Shown: in pieces, positions 8,627 through 15,823 of the stretch
Position numbering within the stretch: the first letter of the stretch is position 1
How the letters are laid out: each line of letters starts with the position of its first letter
NCBI RefSeq assembly: GCF_025195125.1
Contig: NZ_JAMGSL010000002.1
Coordinates: 1 to 64,000, forward strand
Length of the DNA stretch: 64,000 nt
DNA from: Streptomyces sp. Je 1-79
GTDB taxonomy: Bacteria; Actinomycetota; Actinomycetes; Streptomycetales; Streptomycetaceae
Direction: 5' to 3'
Notes under the pieces: model-generated
The model's database searches: none
The model's input: the letters and a program-made list of their open reading frames with translations, nothing else
Told to the model about the DNA's origin: nothing
Position numbers and translations under genes: made by a program

Positions 8627-9385
8627 ATGAGGCTCGACGGACAGACGGCCGTCATCACTGGCGGCACGCGGGGCCTGGGGCGGGCGATAGCCGAGGCCTT
8701 CCTCGCGGAGGGTGCCTCGGTCGTGGTCGCCGCACGCAACCCGTACGACATCAAGGAACTCGCCGACGACCACGGCGACCGCCTGCTCTTCCACCACACC
8801 GACGTCACCGACGAGGCCTCGGTAGCCGAGCTGGTGGCCGCCGCGGGTGAGACGTTCGGCGGCGTCGACGTCCTCGTCAACAACGCGGGCGTCAGCCGGG
8901 ACGGCAAGATCGCCCGGCTGTCGGTGGCCGACTGGAACACCACGCTCGCCACCAATCTGACCGGCGTCTTCCTCTGCACGCGGGCGGTGATCGGCCCCAT
9001 GGCCGCCCGCCGCGAGGCGACCGGCATCGGCGGCCGCATCATCAACGTGTCGTCCTGCGTCGCCGGCCGGGCCGCGATCGGCGCCGCCGCGTACAGCGCG
9101 AGCAAGGCCGCCGTGGAGATGTTCACCAAGACCTCGGCCGCCGAACTCGCCCCCAAGGGCATCACGGTCAACTGCCTGTCGCCCGGCTACATCGACGAGG
9201 GCATGGGCAAGGAGCTGGCCTCCAACGAGCGCGCGTGGGAGAGCTACCGCGGCCGTCTGCTGTCCGGGCGCCTCGGCCGTCCTGCCGAGGTCGGCGCGAC
9301 CGCCGTGTTCCTCGCCTCGCAGGACAGCTCGTACGTCAACGGCAGCGTGGTGGAGGTCAACGGGGGTCTGATGTGGGCAGCCTGA
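8627..9385 (+). CDS. SDR-family oxidoreductase (FabG-like)
   Basis: 252 residues, ATG after a GGAG ribosome-binding site. TGGTRGLG cofactor loop, NNAGVSRDG, and Ser-Tyr-Lys in SSCVAGRAAIGAAAYSASK. It is clearly distinct from the operon's first SDR. In an AfsA pathway a second reductase could reduce the butenolide double bond or the side-chain ketone; that is inference. The upstream gap 8546-8626 contains a short CACACGCACAC tandem but nothing resembling a promoter. The monooxygenase start lies inside its last codons. Confidence 0.9.
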   Translation: MRLDGQTAVITGGTRGLGRAIAEAFLAEGASVVVAARNPYDIKELADDHGDRLLFHHTDVTDEASVAELVAAAGETFGGVDVLVNNAGVSRDGKIARLSVADWNTTLATNLTGVFLCTRAVIGPMAARREATGIGGRIINVSSCVAGRAAIGAAAYSASKAAVEMFTKTSAAELAPKGITVNCLSPGYIDEGMGKELASNERAWESYRGRLLSGRLGRPAEVGATAVFLASQDSSYVNGSVVEVNGGLMWAA

Positions 9386-10998
9386 CGGAGCGTCATGCCG
9401 TGCACGGGACGGACCGGCCCGTCCTCGTCGTGGGGGCCGGACCGGTCGGCCTGGTCGTCGCGTGCGAACTGCTCCAGCAGGGCGTTCCCGTACGCGTCGT
9501 GGATGCCGGCCGCGGACACACCGCGCACTCCCGCGCCAACGTCATCTGGCCGCGCAACCTCGAACTGCTCGACCGGATCGGCGTGACCGAGGAGCTCCTC
9601 GACACGGGTCACCGGCTCGCGGGCACCGCGTTCTACTCGCGCGGCCGCCGCCTCGCGACCGCCTGGATGAGCAAACTGCCCGACTCCCCCTACCCGTTCG
9701 CCCTCACCCTCTCGCAGAACGACACCGAGGGGGTGCTGCGCCGACGGCTCGCCGCGCTCGGCGGCACCGTCGAACAGGGCGTCCGGCTCACCGCCCTCGA
9801 CAACGCGGCGTACGGTCCCGCGGTCAAGCTGGAGCACGAGGACGGCCGGACCGAGGAACTGGAACCGGGCTGGCTCGTCGGCGCGGACGGCGCGCACAGC
9901 ACCGTCCGCAAGGAACTGGGCATCGGCTACGACGGCCCGCCGGTCGACGTGTCGTTCGCGATCACCGACGCCCGGCTGACCACCACCCTTTCCGAGGATC
10001 TCTCGCACTACTGCTACGCGCCGAGCGGCGCCATGGTGCTCGGCCCGATGGGCGACGGTGTGCACCGCATCGCGCTGAACGTGCCGCATGACACGTACAG
10101 CGAGGACGACCCTCCGCCCCGGGAGATGTTCCAGCAGGTCGTCGACGACCGGGCGGCCGGCCGCAGCCGCGTCGAGGAACTGCTGTGGAGCGGCTCCTTC
10201 CGGGTGCGGGTCAGGATCGCCTCCGCCTTCCGCAGCGGCCGCTGCTTCCTCGCGGGCGACGCCGCCCATGTGATCAGCCCGGCCGGTGGCCAGGGCATGA
10301 ACACCGGCATGCAGGACGCGTTCAACCTGGCGTGGAAGCTGTCCGGCGTCCTCCGCGGGGAGTTCGGGGAACCGATCCTCGACTCGTACGACTCCGAGCG
10401 CCGTGCCGTGTCCCACGAGGTGGCCCGCTCGACGGCGCTGCTGACCAAGGCAGGTCTGGTCAACACGCCCGCGAAGGTCGCGCTGCGGGACGCCGCGTTC
10501 ACGGCGGCCGACCGGACCGGTCTCTTCCAGCGCAGGCTCGCCCCGCAGCTGAGCCAGACGGCCGTCAGCTACGACGGCGACCGCCATCCCCGCATGCCGC
10601 TGAAGGTGTCGTCGGACTCGCTTGCCGGTGGTTCGCTCTTCGGCGGTTCGGGCGAGGCGGTCACGGGGAGCCGGTCCGCGGCCTCGCGGCTCGACAACAG
10701 CGGCTGGCCGACGATCGATCGGGACCGGCACACCGTGCTGTTGTGGCCCGGCACACGGACCCCGCCGGCGGACTGGCAGCGGACCAGCGACCAGCTCCGC
10801 AGGGAGCTTCCCGAGGGCACCCCGGTACTCGGTCTGACCCGTGCCGTTCCCCGGGGCCTGGCCCGGGCGCTCGGCCCGGGGCCCGCCGTGGCGGTCGTGC
10901 GCCCGGACGGCCATCTGCTCGCGCGAGCCGACCCCGGGCGCCCCCAGGACATCACGCGACTGCTCACCCGAGCGGCACACCTCAGGAGCCGGTCTTGA
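9373..10998 (+). CDS. FAD-dependent monooxygenase (PHBH/aromatic hydroxylase type)
   Basis: 541 residues from GTG 9373, which has a GGGGG ribosome-binding site 7 bases upstream and overlaps the SDR by 13 bp; GTG 9400 is the alternative. Motifs of group A flavin monooxygenases in order: VVGAGPVGLV near residue 20, the DG motif in WLVGADGAHSTVRKELG, and CFLAGDAAHVISPAGGQGMN near residue 300, which binds the FAD ribityl and pyrophosphate. The C-terminal thioredoxin-like region is present. It would hydroxylate or oxidatively modify the small molecule made by this operon. By analogy with flavin enzyme MmfH of methylenomycin furan synthesis it could oxidise a lactone or furan precursor, but it belongs to a different flavoprotein subfamily. 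Confidence 0.88.
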   Translation: MGSLTERHAVHGTDRPVLVVGAGPVGLVVACELLQQGVPVRVVDAGRGHTAHSRANVIWPRNLELLDRIGVTEELLDTGHRLAGTAFYSRGRRLATAWMSKLPDSPYPFALTLSQNDTEGVLRRRLAALGGTVEQGVRLTALDNAAYGPAVKLEHEDGRTEELEPGWLVGADGAHSTVRKELGIGYDGPPVDVSFAITDARLTTTLSEDLSHYCYAPSGAMVLGPMGDGVHRIALNVPHDTYSEDDPPPREMFQQVVDDRAAGRSRVEELLWSGSFRVRVRIASAFRSGRCFLAGDAAHVISPAGGQGMNTGMQDAFNLAWKLSGVLRGEFGEPILDSYDSERRAVSHEVARSTALLTKAGLVNTPAKVALRDAAFTAADRTGLFQRRLAPQLSQTAVSYDGDRHPRMPLKVSSDSLAGGSLFGGSGEAVTGSRSAASRLDNSGWPTIDRDRHTVLLWPGTRTPPADWQRTSDQLRRELPEGTPVLGLTRAVPRGLARALGPGPAVAVVRPDGHLLARADPGRPQDITRLLTRAAHLRSRS

Positions 10999-11732
10999 CC
11001 ACGTCCCCCGCCCTCCCTCCCCTCACCACCGACCACTCCCGCCCGGTCGTGGCCTTCTTCGACGCCGACGAGACGCTCGTCGCGATGAAGACGCCGTTCT
11101 CGCTGCTGCGGCACCGGACGGAGCGGGAGGGAGACATCACCGGCGCCGCGTACGAGCGGCTCGTCGAGCCGCTGCGGCGGCTGGCGTCGATGGGCGTGAC
11201 GCCGGTCGAGGTGGTGTCGAAGTTCTACGAGCTGTACGCCGGTGTCCCCTGGGACGACGTGGTCGCCGAGGCGCGGGAGTGGTACGCCCATCTGCGGGAG
11301 CGCGGGGCCCCGTTCATCGAGCCGACGGTCGCCCGGCTCCGCCGTCACCAGGAGGCGGGGCACCACACGGTGGTCATCTCCGGCTCCTGGCCCGCGACGC
11401 TCCACCCGATCACCGACGACCTGGGCGTCGACCTGGTCCTGTGCACGGAGCCGGAGCTGGACGCGGACCGGCGCATGACGGGGGCGATCCGTCACGCGAT
11501 GTTCGGCCCGGCGAAGGCGGACGCGGTCCGGGAGGCGCTGGCGAAGTTCGGCGCGGACCCCGCCGACTGCTACGCGTACGGCGACGACCCGGGGGACCTG
11601 ACCATGCTGAGCATGGTGGGCCACCCGACGGTCGTCGGCGAGAACCCGCGGATGGTGGCCCACGCGGCCGAGCACGGCTGGCCGGTCATCCCGGCCACCC
11701 TGATGGCCGGCACCCGCCGCCAGCCGGTGTGA
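10995..11732 (+). CDS. HAD-IB family phosphatase
   Basis: 245 residues. I chose the TTG at 10995 because an AGGAG ribosome-binding site sits 7 bases upstream, it overlaps the previous stop as TTGA, and the HAD motif I lies shortly after. Motif I is FFDADETL (Asp23, Asp25), motif II VVISGSW, the motif III lysine is in PAKADAV, and motif IV is YGDDPGDLTML. A small helical cap follows motif I, as in the SerB/CicA branch. AfsA-type condensation yields a phosphorylated butenolide, and its dephosphorylation is an expected step. This phosphatase, as the last gene of the operon, is the obvious candidate. Confidence 0.88.
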   Translation: MTTSPALPPLTTDHSRPVVAFFDADETLVAMKTPFSLLRHRTEREGDITGAAYERLVEPLRRLASMGVTPVEVVSKFYELYAGVPWDDVVAEAREWYAHLRERGAPFIEPTVARLRRHQEAGHHTVVISGSWPATLHPITDDLGVDLVLCTEPELDADRRMTGAIRHAMFGPAKADAVREALAKFGADPADCYAYGDDPGDLTMLSMVGHPTVVGENPRMVAHAAEHGWPVIPATLMAGTRRQPV

Positions 11733-11738
11733 CCGCCC

Positions 11739-11778
11739 ACGCCGGAGGGGCGCCTCGGACGAGGCGCCCCTCCGGCGT
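11739..11778. terminator. Strong hairpin ending the AfsA operon
   Basis: An 18-bp perfect stem runs from ACGCCGGAGGGGCGCCTC (11739-11756) to its complement at 11761-11778 with a 4-base loop. No T run follows, as is common in Streptomyces. It lies between convergent genes and could serve both strands. Confidence 0.85.
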
Positions 11779-11781
11779 TGC

Positions 11782-11859
11782 CATGGCTCAGCGCGCGCCG
11801 AGGCGTGACATGGCTCGGCGTGCCCCTTCGGCGTGGCTACGGCTCAGCGTGTGCCGACC
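11782..11859. repeat. Three imperfect 27-28 bp repeats covering the aldo-keto reductase stop
   Basis: Units start at 11782, 11809 and 11837, each opening CATGGCTC or TACGGCTC and running into a GCGYGCC segment. The third unit contains the stop (TCA at 11844-11846) and last codons of the aldo-keto reductase on the minus strand. The other two lie just beyond the stop. Confidence 0.7.
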
Positions 11860-12812
11860 GCCTCCGGCAGCGAGGCCAGTTCGACCAGCACCTCCGGCGG
11901 GAGGGTCACGGATTCGGCCTCCACGTTGTCCTCCAGGTAGCGGCGGGTCTTGGTGCCCGGGATGACGCCCACGTGCTCGCCCTGGGCCAGCACCCACGCG
12001 ATCGCCACCTGCGCCACGGTCGCGCCGAGACCGTCGGCCAGGACGCGTACCCCGTCGACGATCGCCTGGTTGGCGCTGATGGCCTCGGGCTGGAACCGCG
12101 GAATCCGGTGCCGCCCGTCCACCTTCGGCAGGTCCTTCGGGCTGCCGATCAGGCCGGACAGGAAGCCCCGGCCGAGCGGGGCGAACGCGATGAACGCGAT
12201 GCCCTCGCGCCCGCAGTACTCCACCACGCCGTCCTTCAGGGCCTCCCGGCTCCACAGCGACAGCTCGCTCTGCACGGACGCGACCGGGTGGACCGTGTGC
12301 GCCCGGCCGATCTCCTCCACCGACGCCTCGGAGAGCCCGATCGCACCGAGCTTGCCCTCCTTCACCAGCTCCGCGAGCGTGCCCCAGCTCTCCTCGACCG
12401 GTACCTCGGGGTCGATGCGGTGCAGTTGGTAGAGGTCGATGTGGTCCACTCCGAGCCGCTGCAGGCTCGCGTCGACGGCGGCGCGCAGATAGGCGGGCCG
12501 GCCGTCCCGGTGGCTCTTGTAGGTGGCGGGGTCGTCCACGACGAGCCCGCCCTTGGTGGCGAGCAGGGCCTTCTCGCGGTGGCCCTGGAGCGCCTTGCCG
12601 ACCAGTAGTTCGTTGGTGAACGGGCCGTACTGGTCGGCAGTGTCGATCAGGTCGACGCCGAGGTCGAGGGCGTGCCGTATGACCGCGATGGACTCGCTCT
12701 CGTCCCGGCCCAGCTCGTCGTACCCCCACGACATGCCCATGCAGCCGATGCCGACAGCCGCGAAGGTCCGCTGCGAACCGCCCAGTTGGATCCTGCGCAT
12801 CTCCGTGCGCAC
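11844..12812 (-). CDS. Aldo/keto reductase
   Basis: 322 residues, GTG at 12812 with AGGAGAGG upstream; the ATG at 12800 has its GGAG directly against it and fits worse. The catalytic tetrad is visible: DTADQYGPF (Asp, Tyr), ATKGG (Lys) and YQLHRIDP (His). The C-terminal NADPH segment contains VIPGTKTRRYLEDN. This is an AKR that reduces aldehydes or ketones with NADPH. It is divergent from the MFS exporter and shares the inverted-repeat operator at 12880-12942, so the pair probably respond to the same signal. Whether it acts on the locus product or on a reactive by-product is open. Confidence 0.9.
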   Translation of the reverse strand: MRTEMRRIQLGGSQRTFAAVGIGCMGMSWGYDELGRDESESIAVIRHALDLGVDLIDTADQYGPFTNELLVGKALQGHREKALLATKGGLVVDDPATYKSHRDGRPAYLRAAVDASLQRLGVDHIDLYQLHRIDPEVPVEESWGTLAELVKEGKLGAIGLSEASVEEIGRAHTVHPVASVQSELSLWSREALKDGVVEYCGREGIAFIAFAPLGRGFLSGLIGSPKDLPKVDGRHRIPRFQPEAISANQAIVDGVRVLADGLGATVAQVAIAWVLAQGEHVGVIPGTKTRRYLEDNVEAESVTLPPEVLVELASLPEAVGTR

Positions 12813-12879
12813 CGCCTCTCCTGTTGTGCCCGTGCAGCCCTGTCCACTCGATTCGTGTGACAGGCCCTAGCCTTCATGC

Positions 12880-12942
12880 AGAACTCTGCCATACGACATT
12901 GACATCTCCTATGGGCAGGCTCCTACTCTATGGCAGAGTTCT
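12880..12942. promoter_or_regulatory. Perfect 13-bp inverted repeat between divergent reductase and exporter genes
   Basis: AGAACTCTGCCAT (12880-12892) and its exact complement ATGGCAGAGTTCT (12930-12942) are separated by 37 bp. A TTGACA at 12899-12904 points to the MFS gene, with a -10-like TACTCT at 12924-12929 (spacer 19). The right arm would overlap the start of transcription. CATACGACA at 12890-12898 recurs inverted at 15079-15087 in front of the marR gene, so that MarR protein is the leading candidate regulator. Confidence 0.7.
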
Positions 12943-12987
12943 TACACATGCCTGCCAACGATTAGACAAGAACAGGGGTGATTCTCC

Positions 12988-14565
12988 GTGTCCACCGGCA
13001 ACCCGCGTGCGACGCTCGCAGCAGCGTGCGTCGTCGGCCCGCTGATGACCTTGGTGGTGACCGGCCCGTCCGTGGCCGTGCCCGACATCGGCGCCGACCT
13101 GCACAGTTCCCTCGCCGCTGCCCAGTGGGTGGTTGACGGCTACATGCTGACCGCGTCCAGCAGCCTCGCGGCGATGGGCTCGCTCGCCGACCGTGTGGGC
13201 CACCGCAGGATGTTCACCTGGGGCATGGCCTTCTTCGCGTTCTGGATGGCCGTCTCCGGCCTCTCCAACAGCATCCTGCTGCTCGACGTCTCGCGCGCCA
13301 TCTCCGGTTTCGGCAGCGGCGCCGCGCTCGCCTCCATCACCGCGATCGTGGCCCAGGCCTTCGACGGCCCCGCACGGGCCAAGGCATTCGGACTGTTCGG
13401 CACCTTCCTGGGCGCGGGTCTCGCGTTCGGCCCGATGTTCGGCGGCGTCCTGGTCAACCTGTGGGGCTGGCGCTCGGTGTTCCTGGTCCTCGCCGGGGTC
13501 GCCGCGCTCGTCCTGCTGAGCACGCCGCTGCTGCCCCGTACGGAACCGAACCGGGGCCCCCGCTTCGACTGGGCCGGCACCTTCGCCTTCGGCCTCGGCA
13601 TCGCCCTGTTCGTCCTCGCCCTGGTAGAGGGGCCGGGTCGCGGCTGGACCGATCCGATCGTGCTCGCCTCGGCCGTCGGCTGCCTGGTCCTGCTCGTGAC
13701 CTTCGTGGCGGTGGAACGCCGCTCCGAGCACCCGATGTTCGACCTGGGCCTCTTCGCCCGCCCGCAGTTCCTCGCCGTCTGCCTGGTGCCGCTGGTGCTG
13801 GCGTTCAGCTTCGTCGCGCTCGTCATCGTCCTGCCGCCGTACCTGACCTCCACGAGCGGCCTGTCGGCCGTCCGGATCGGCCTGGTCCTGCTGCTCCTGA
13901 CCGGCCCCTCGCTGGTGATGCCCGCCATCACCGGCGTACTCGCGCAGAAGGTCTCGCAGCGCGCCCTGTTCGTCATCCTGCTCGCCTTCTCCGGCGTCGG
14001 CGCCGCCTGGCTGACTCTGGTGGAGCCGGGCGCCTCGACCGTCGCGCTGGCCGGCCCGCTGCTCTTCCTGGGCATCGGTTACGGCATCTCCCTCGGCATC
14101 CTGGACGGCGCGGCCGTCTCGGCCGTCGAGCCGGATCGCATGGGCATGGCCGCGGGCATGTTCAACACCGTGCGGCTCACCTCCGACGCGGTCTCCATGG
14201 CCGGTCTCGGCGCCCTCGTCACCGCGCTCACCAAGAGCGCCCTCGACAACGACGCCGTCTCCGCCTTCCAGGGCGGCGCCGACGCGCTGACCTCGCGCGC
14301 CCTCCAGGGCGGTCTGACCGAGGCCGCCGAAACGCTGCCCGCGGGCGAGGTCCGGGACCGGGCGGTGACCGCGATGGCCGACGCCTACGCCTCCGGCCTG
14401 CACACCACCATGTGGATCGTCGCGGCGGCCTGCGCGGTCACCGCCGTCGTCGTCGGCAGCCTCCTGAAGGGCGGCAAGCCGTCCGCCGACGCTGCCGGTG
14501 ACGGCGGCGCCGAGGTCGCCGCCGAGTCGTCCGCGGCGGCGCCCGAGCCCGCCTCCGCGCGCTGA
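12988..14565 (+). CDS. MFS drug/metabolite exporter (DHA2, EmrB/QacA type)
   Basis: 525 residues, GTG after AGGGGTG. 14 hydrophobic segments fit the DHA2 family. Motif A-like LADRVGHRRMFTWG follows TM2, and the antiporter motif C-like region lies around GLGAGLAFGPMFGG. The hydrophilic C-terminus is Ala/Glu-rich. It exports toxic compounds or the locus product in exchange for protons. It heads an MFS-thioesterase-MarR operon, a common self-resistance arrangement in which the MarR repressor senses the exported molecule. Confidence 0.92.
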   Translation: MSTGNPRATLAAACVVGPLMTLVVTGPSVAVPDIGADLHSSLAAAQWVVDGYMLTASSSLAAMGSLADRVGHRRMFTWGMAFFAFWMAVSGLSNSILLLDVSRAISGFGSGAALASITAIVAQAFDGPARAKAFGLFGTFLGAGLAFGPMFGGVLVNLWGWRSVFLVLAGVAALVLLSTPLLPRTEPNRGPRFDWAGTFAFGLGIALFVLALVEGPGRGWTDPIVLASAVGCLVLLVTFVAVERRSEHPMFDLGLFARPQFLAVCLVPLVLAFSFVALVIVLPPYLTSTSGLSAVRIGLVLLLLTGPSLVMPAITGVLAQKVSQRALFVILLAFSGVGAAWLTLVEPGASTVALAGPLLFLGIGYGISLGILDGAAVSAVEPDRMGMAAGMFNTVRLTSDAVSMAGLGALVTALTKSALDNDAVSAFQGGADALTSRALQGGLTEAAETLPAGEVRDRAVTAMADAYASGLHTTMWIVAAACAVTAVVVGSLLKGGKPSADAAGDGGAEVAAESSAAAPEPASAR

Positions 14566-14576
14566 GGGGGCGGGTC

Positions 14577-15008
14577 ATGACACAGACCGCCCTCGGACCC
14601 GTCGAGGTTCTGTCCCCCTACGTCGACGAGCAGCTGGTGGAGCGCCTCGGGATCGAGATCGAGGTGTGCGAGCCGGACCTCGTGATCGGCACCATGCCGG
14701 TGGCGGGCAACCGTCAGCCCATCGGCCTGCTGCACGGCGGAGCCAACGCCGTGCTCGCCGAGACGCTCGGTTCGCTCGCGGCCTGGACACACGCCGGCGC
14801 CGACCGGATCATCGTCGGCCAGGAACTGTCCTGCACCCACCACGGCGGGGCGCGGTCGGGCCGGGTCACCGGCGAGTGCCGACCGCTGCACGTGGGCACG
14901 CACACCGCCACGTACGAGATCGTCATCCGCGACGCGGGGGGCCGACGCACCTGCACCGCCCGGCTGACCTGTGCGATCCCGCCGGCCCGGCGCCGGGCGA
15001 ACCGGTGA
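14577..15008 (+). CDS. PaaI-family hotdog thioesterase
   Basis: 143 residues, ATG 11 bp after the exporter stop, with GAGGGGG upstream. The active-site region GLLHGGANAVLAETLGSLAA is the standard PaaI/DHNA-CoA thioesterase signature, with the catalytic acid in AET. It probably hydrolyses an acyl-CoA or acyl-ACP thioester, either releasing a product of the neighbouring ketosynthase operon or editing stalled chains. The C-terminus is unusually arginine-rich. Confidence 0.88.
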   Translation: MTQTALGPVEVLSPYVDEQLVERLGIEIEVCEPDLVIGTMPVAGNRQPIGLLHGGANAVLAETLGSLAAWTHAGADRIIVGQELSCTHHGGARSGRVTGECRPLHVGTHTATYEIVIRDAGGRRTCTARLTCAIPPARRRANR

Positions 15009-15078
15009 CCGAACGCGGCTCGGGGAACGACGGCCGGCCGCCCCGTCGGCGGCAATGCGCGACTACTGCTTCGCCCTC

Positions 15079-15087
15079 TGTCGTATG
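15079..15087. promoter_or_regulatory. Short motif shared with the exporter operator, upstream of marR
   Basis: TGTCGTATG is the reverse complement of CATACGACA at 12890-12898. It lies 14 bp before the marR start codon, where it would permit autoregulation. A 9-bp match alone is weak evidence; its position is what makes it interesting. Confidence 0.35.
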
Positions 15088-15100
15088 CAAGACTATTGAT

Positions 15101-15550
15101 ATGGCGAAGACGACGACGGAGACGGTCGCCGCAGGTCGACTCGGGCACACGATCAAGAGGGCCGAGCAGGCCCTGATCGGACGCAAGACAGACGTGCTGC
15201 GGGAGTTCGGCCTGACGGTGCCCCAGTACTCGGTTCTGCTGTTGCTGTCGGTCTCGGACGGCATGTCCGCTGCGCAGCTGGCGCGCGAGTGCATGGTCAC
15301 GCCGCAGACGATGGCGACGGTACTGACCAACCTGGAGAAGGCCGACCTGGTGTTCCGGGAACCCTCGGAGCTGCACCAGAAGGTCGTGGTCAACCGGGCA
15401 ACCCGGGCCGGCCATGCCATCGCGAAGAAGGCCGACAAGGCGGCCCTGCGCGTCGAGGGGTCCCTGGGTGCCGAGTTCACGCCCGAGGAAAGGGCGAGGT
15501 TCGAGGAGTACCTGGAGCGGACGATCGCCGTTCTCGGGGCCCTCGAGTAA
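15101..15550 (+). CDS. MarR-family transcriptional regulator
   Basis: 149 residues from ATG 15101. Winged helix-turn-helix with LTVPQYSVLLLLS, MSAAQLARECMVTPQTMATVLTNLEKADLV and the wing FREPSELHQKVVVNRATRAG, flanked by N- and C-terminal dimerisation helices. MarR proteins usually repress a nearby exporter and release DNA on ligand binding. It is the third gene after the MFS exporter and thioesterase. A motif in front of it matches part of the exporter control region, so it probably regulates both its own and the divergent promoters. Confidence 0.92.
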   Translation: MAKTTTETVAAGRLGHTIKRAEQALIGRKTDVLREFGLTVPQYSVLLLLSVSDGMSAAQLARECMVTPQTMATVLTNLEKADLVFREPSELHQKVVVNRATRAGHAIAKKADKAALRVEGSLGAEFTPEERARFEEYLERTIAVLGALE

Positions 15551-15579
15551 AATCCTCGGGGTATGCGGGACGCGTAGGG

Positions 15580-15625
15580 AAACCGCCTTGAATTCGTCTT
15601 CCGACGAATTCAAGGCGGTTTTCTT
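15580..15625 (+). terminator. Rho-independent terminator after marR
   Basis: Perfect 19-bp stem, AAACCGCCTTGAATTCGTC (15580-15598) and its complement 15603-15621, with a 4-base TTCC loop and a T-rich tail. It closes the exporter operon and insulates the SARP gene. Confidence 0.95.
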
Positions 15626-15690
15626 TTCGTGTCACCCGTGAGGCAGGTAACAGCCAGGGATCCGGCTCGCAAAAATTGCGCACGACGGTC

Positions 15691-15711
15691 GGCCGAAAAC
15701 GATTTTCGGCC
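15691..15711. promoter_or_regulatory. Inverted repeat in the SARP gene leader
   Basis: GGCCGAAAA (15691-15699) and TTTTCGGCC (15703-15711) form a perfect 9-3-9 dyad about 113 bp before the SARP start. There is no T run after it on the plus strand beyond the arm itself. Its position suggests an operator for a dimeric repressor acting on the SARP gene. It does not match the usual gamma-butyrolactone receptor box closely. Confidence 0.45.
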
Positions 15712-15823
15712 GGGATCCTGCTAGGGTGGCCTGGTGACTCGTGCTGGGTGCACGTACCTGCGCGGGGAACGAAGGGTTTGACCATTTCGCCGCAAGGCGG
15801 GATGGATGTACCAATAAGGGGGA

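Noticed and set aside
2964..15645. A 13-mer CACCCGTGAGGCA shared by the AfsA leader (2964) and the SARP leader (15633)
   Set aside because: A single 13-bp match between two places in 64 kb of GC-rich DNA is expected by chance, and there is no symmetry or phasing to support it.
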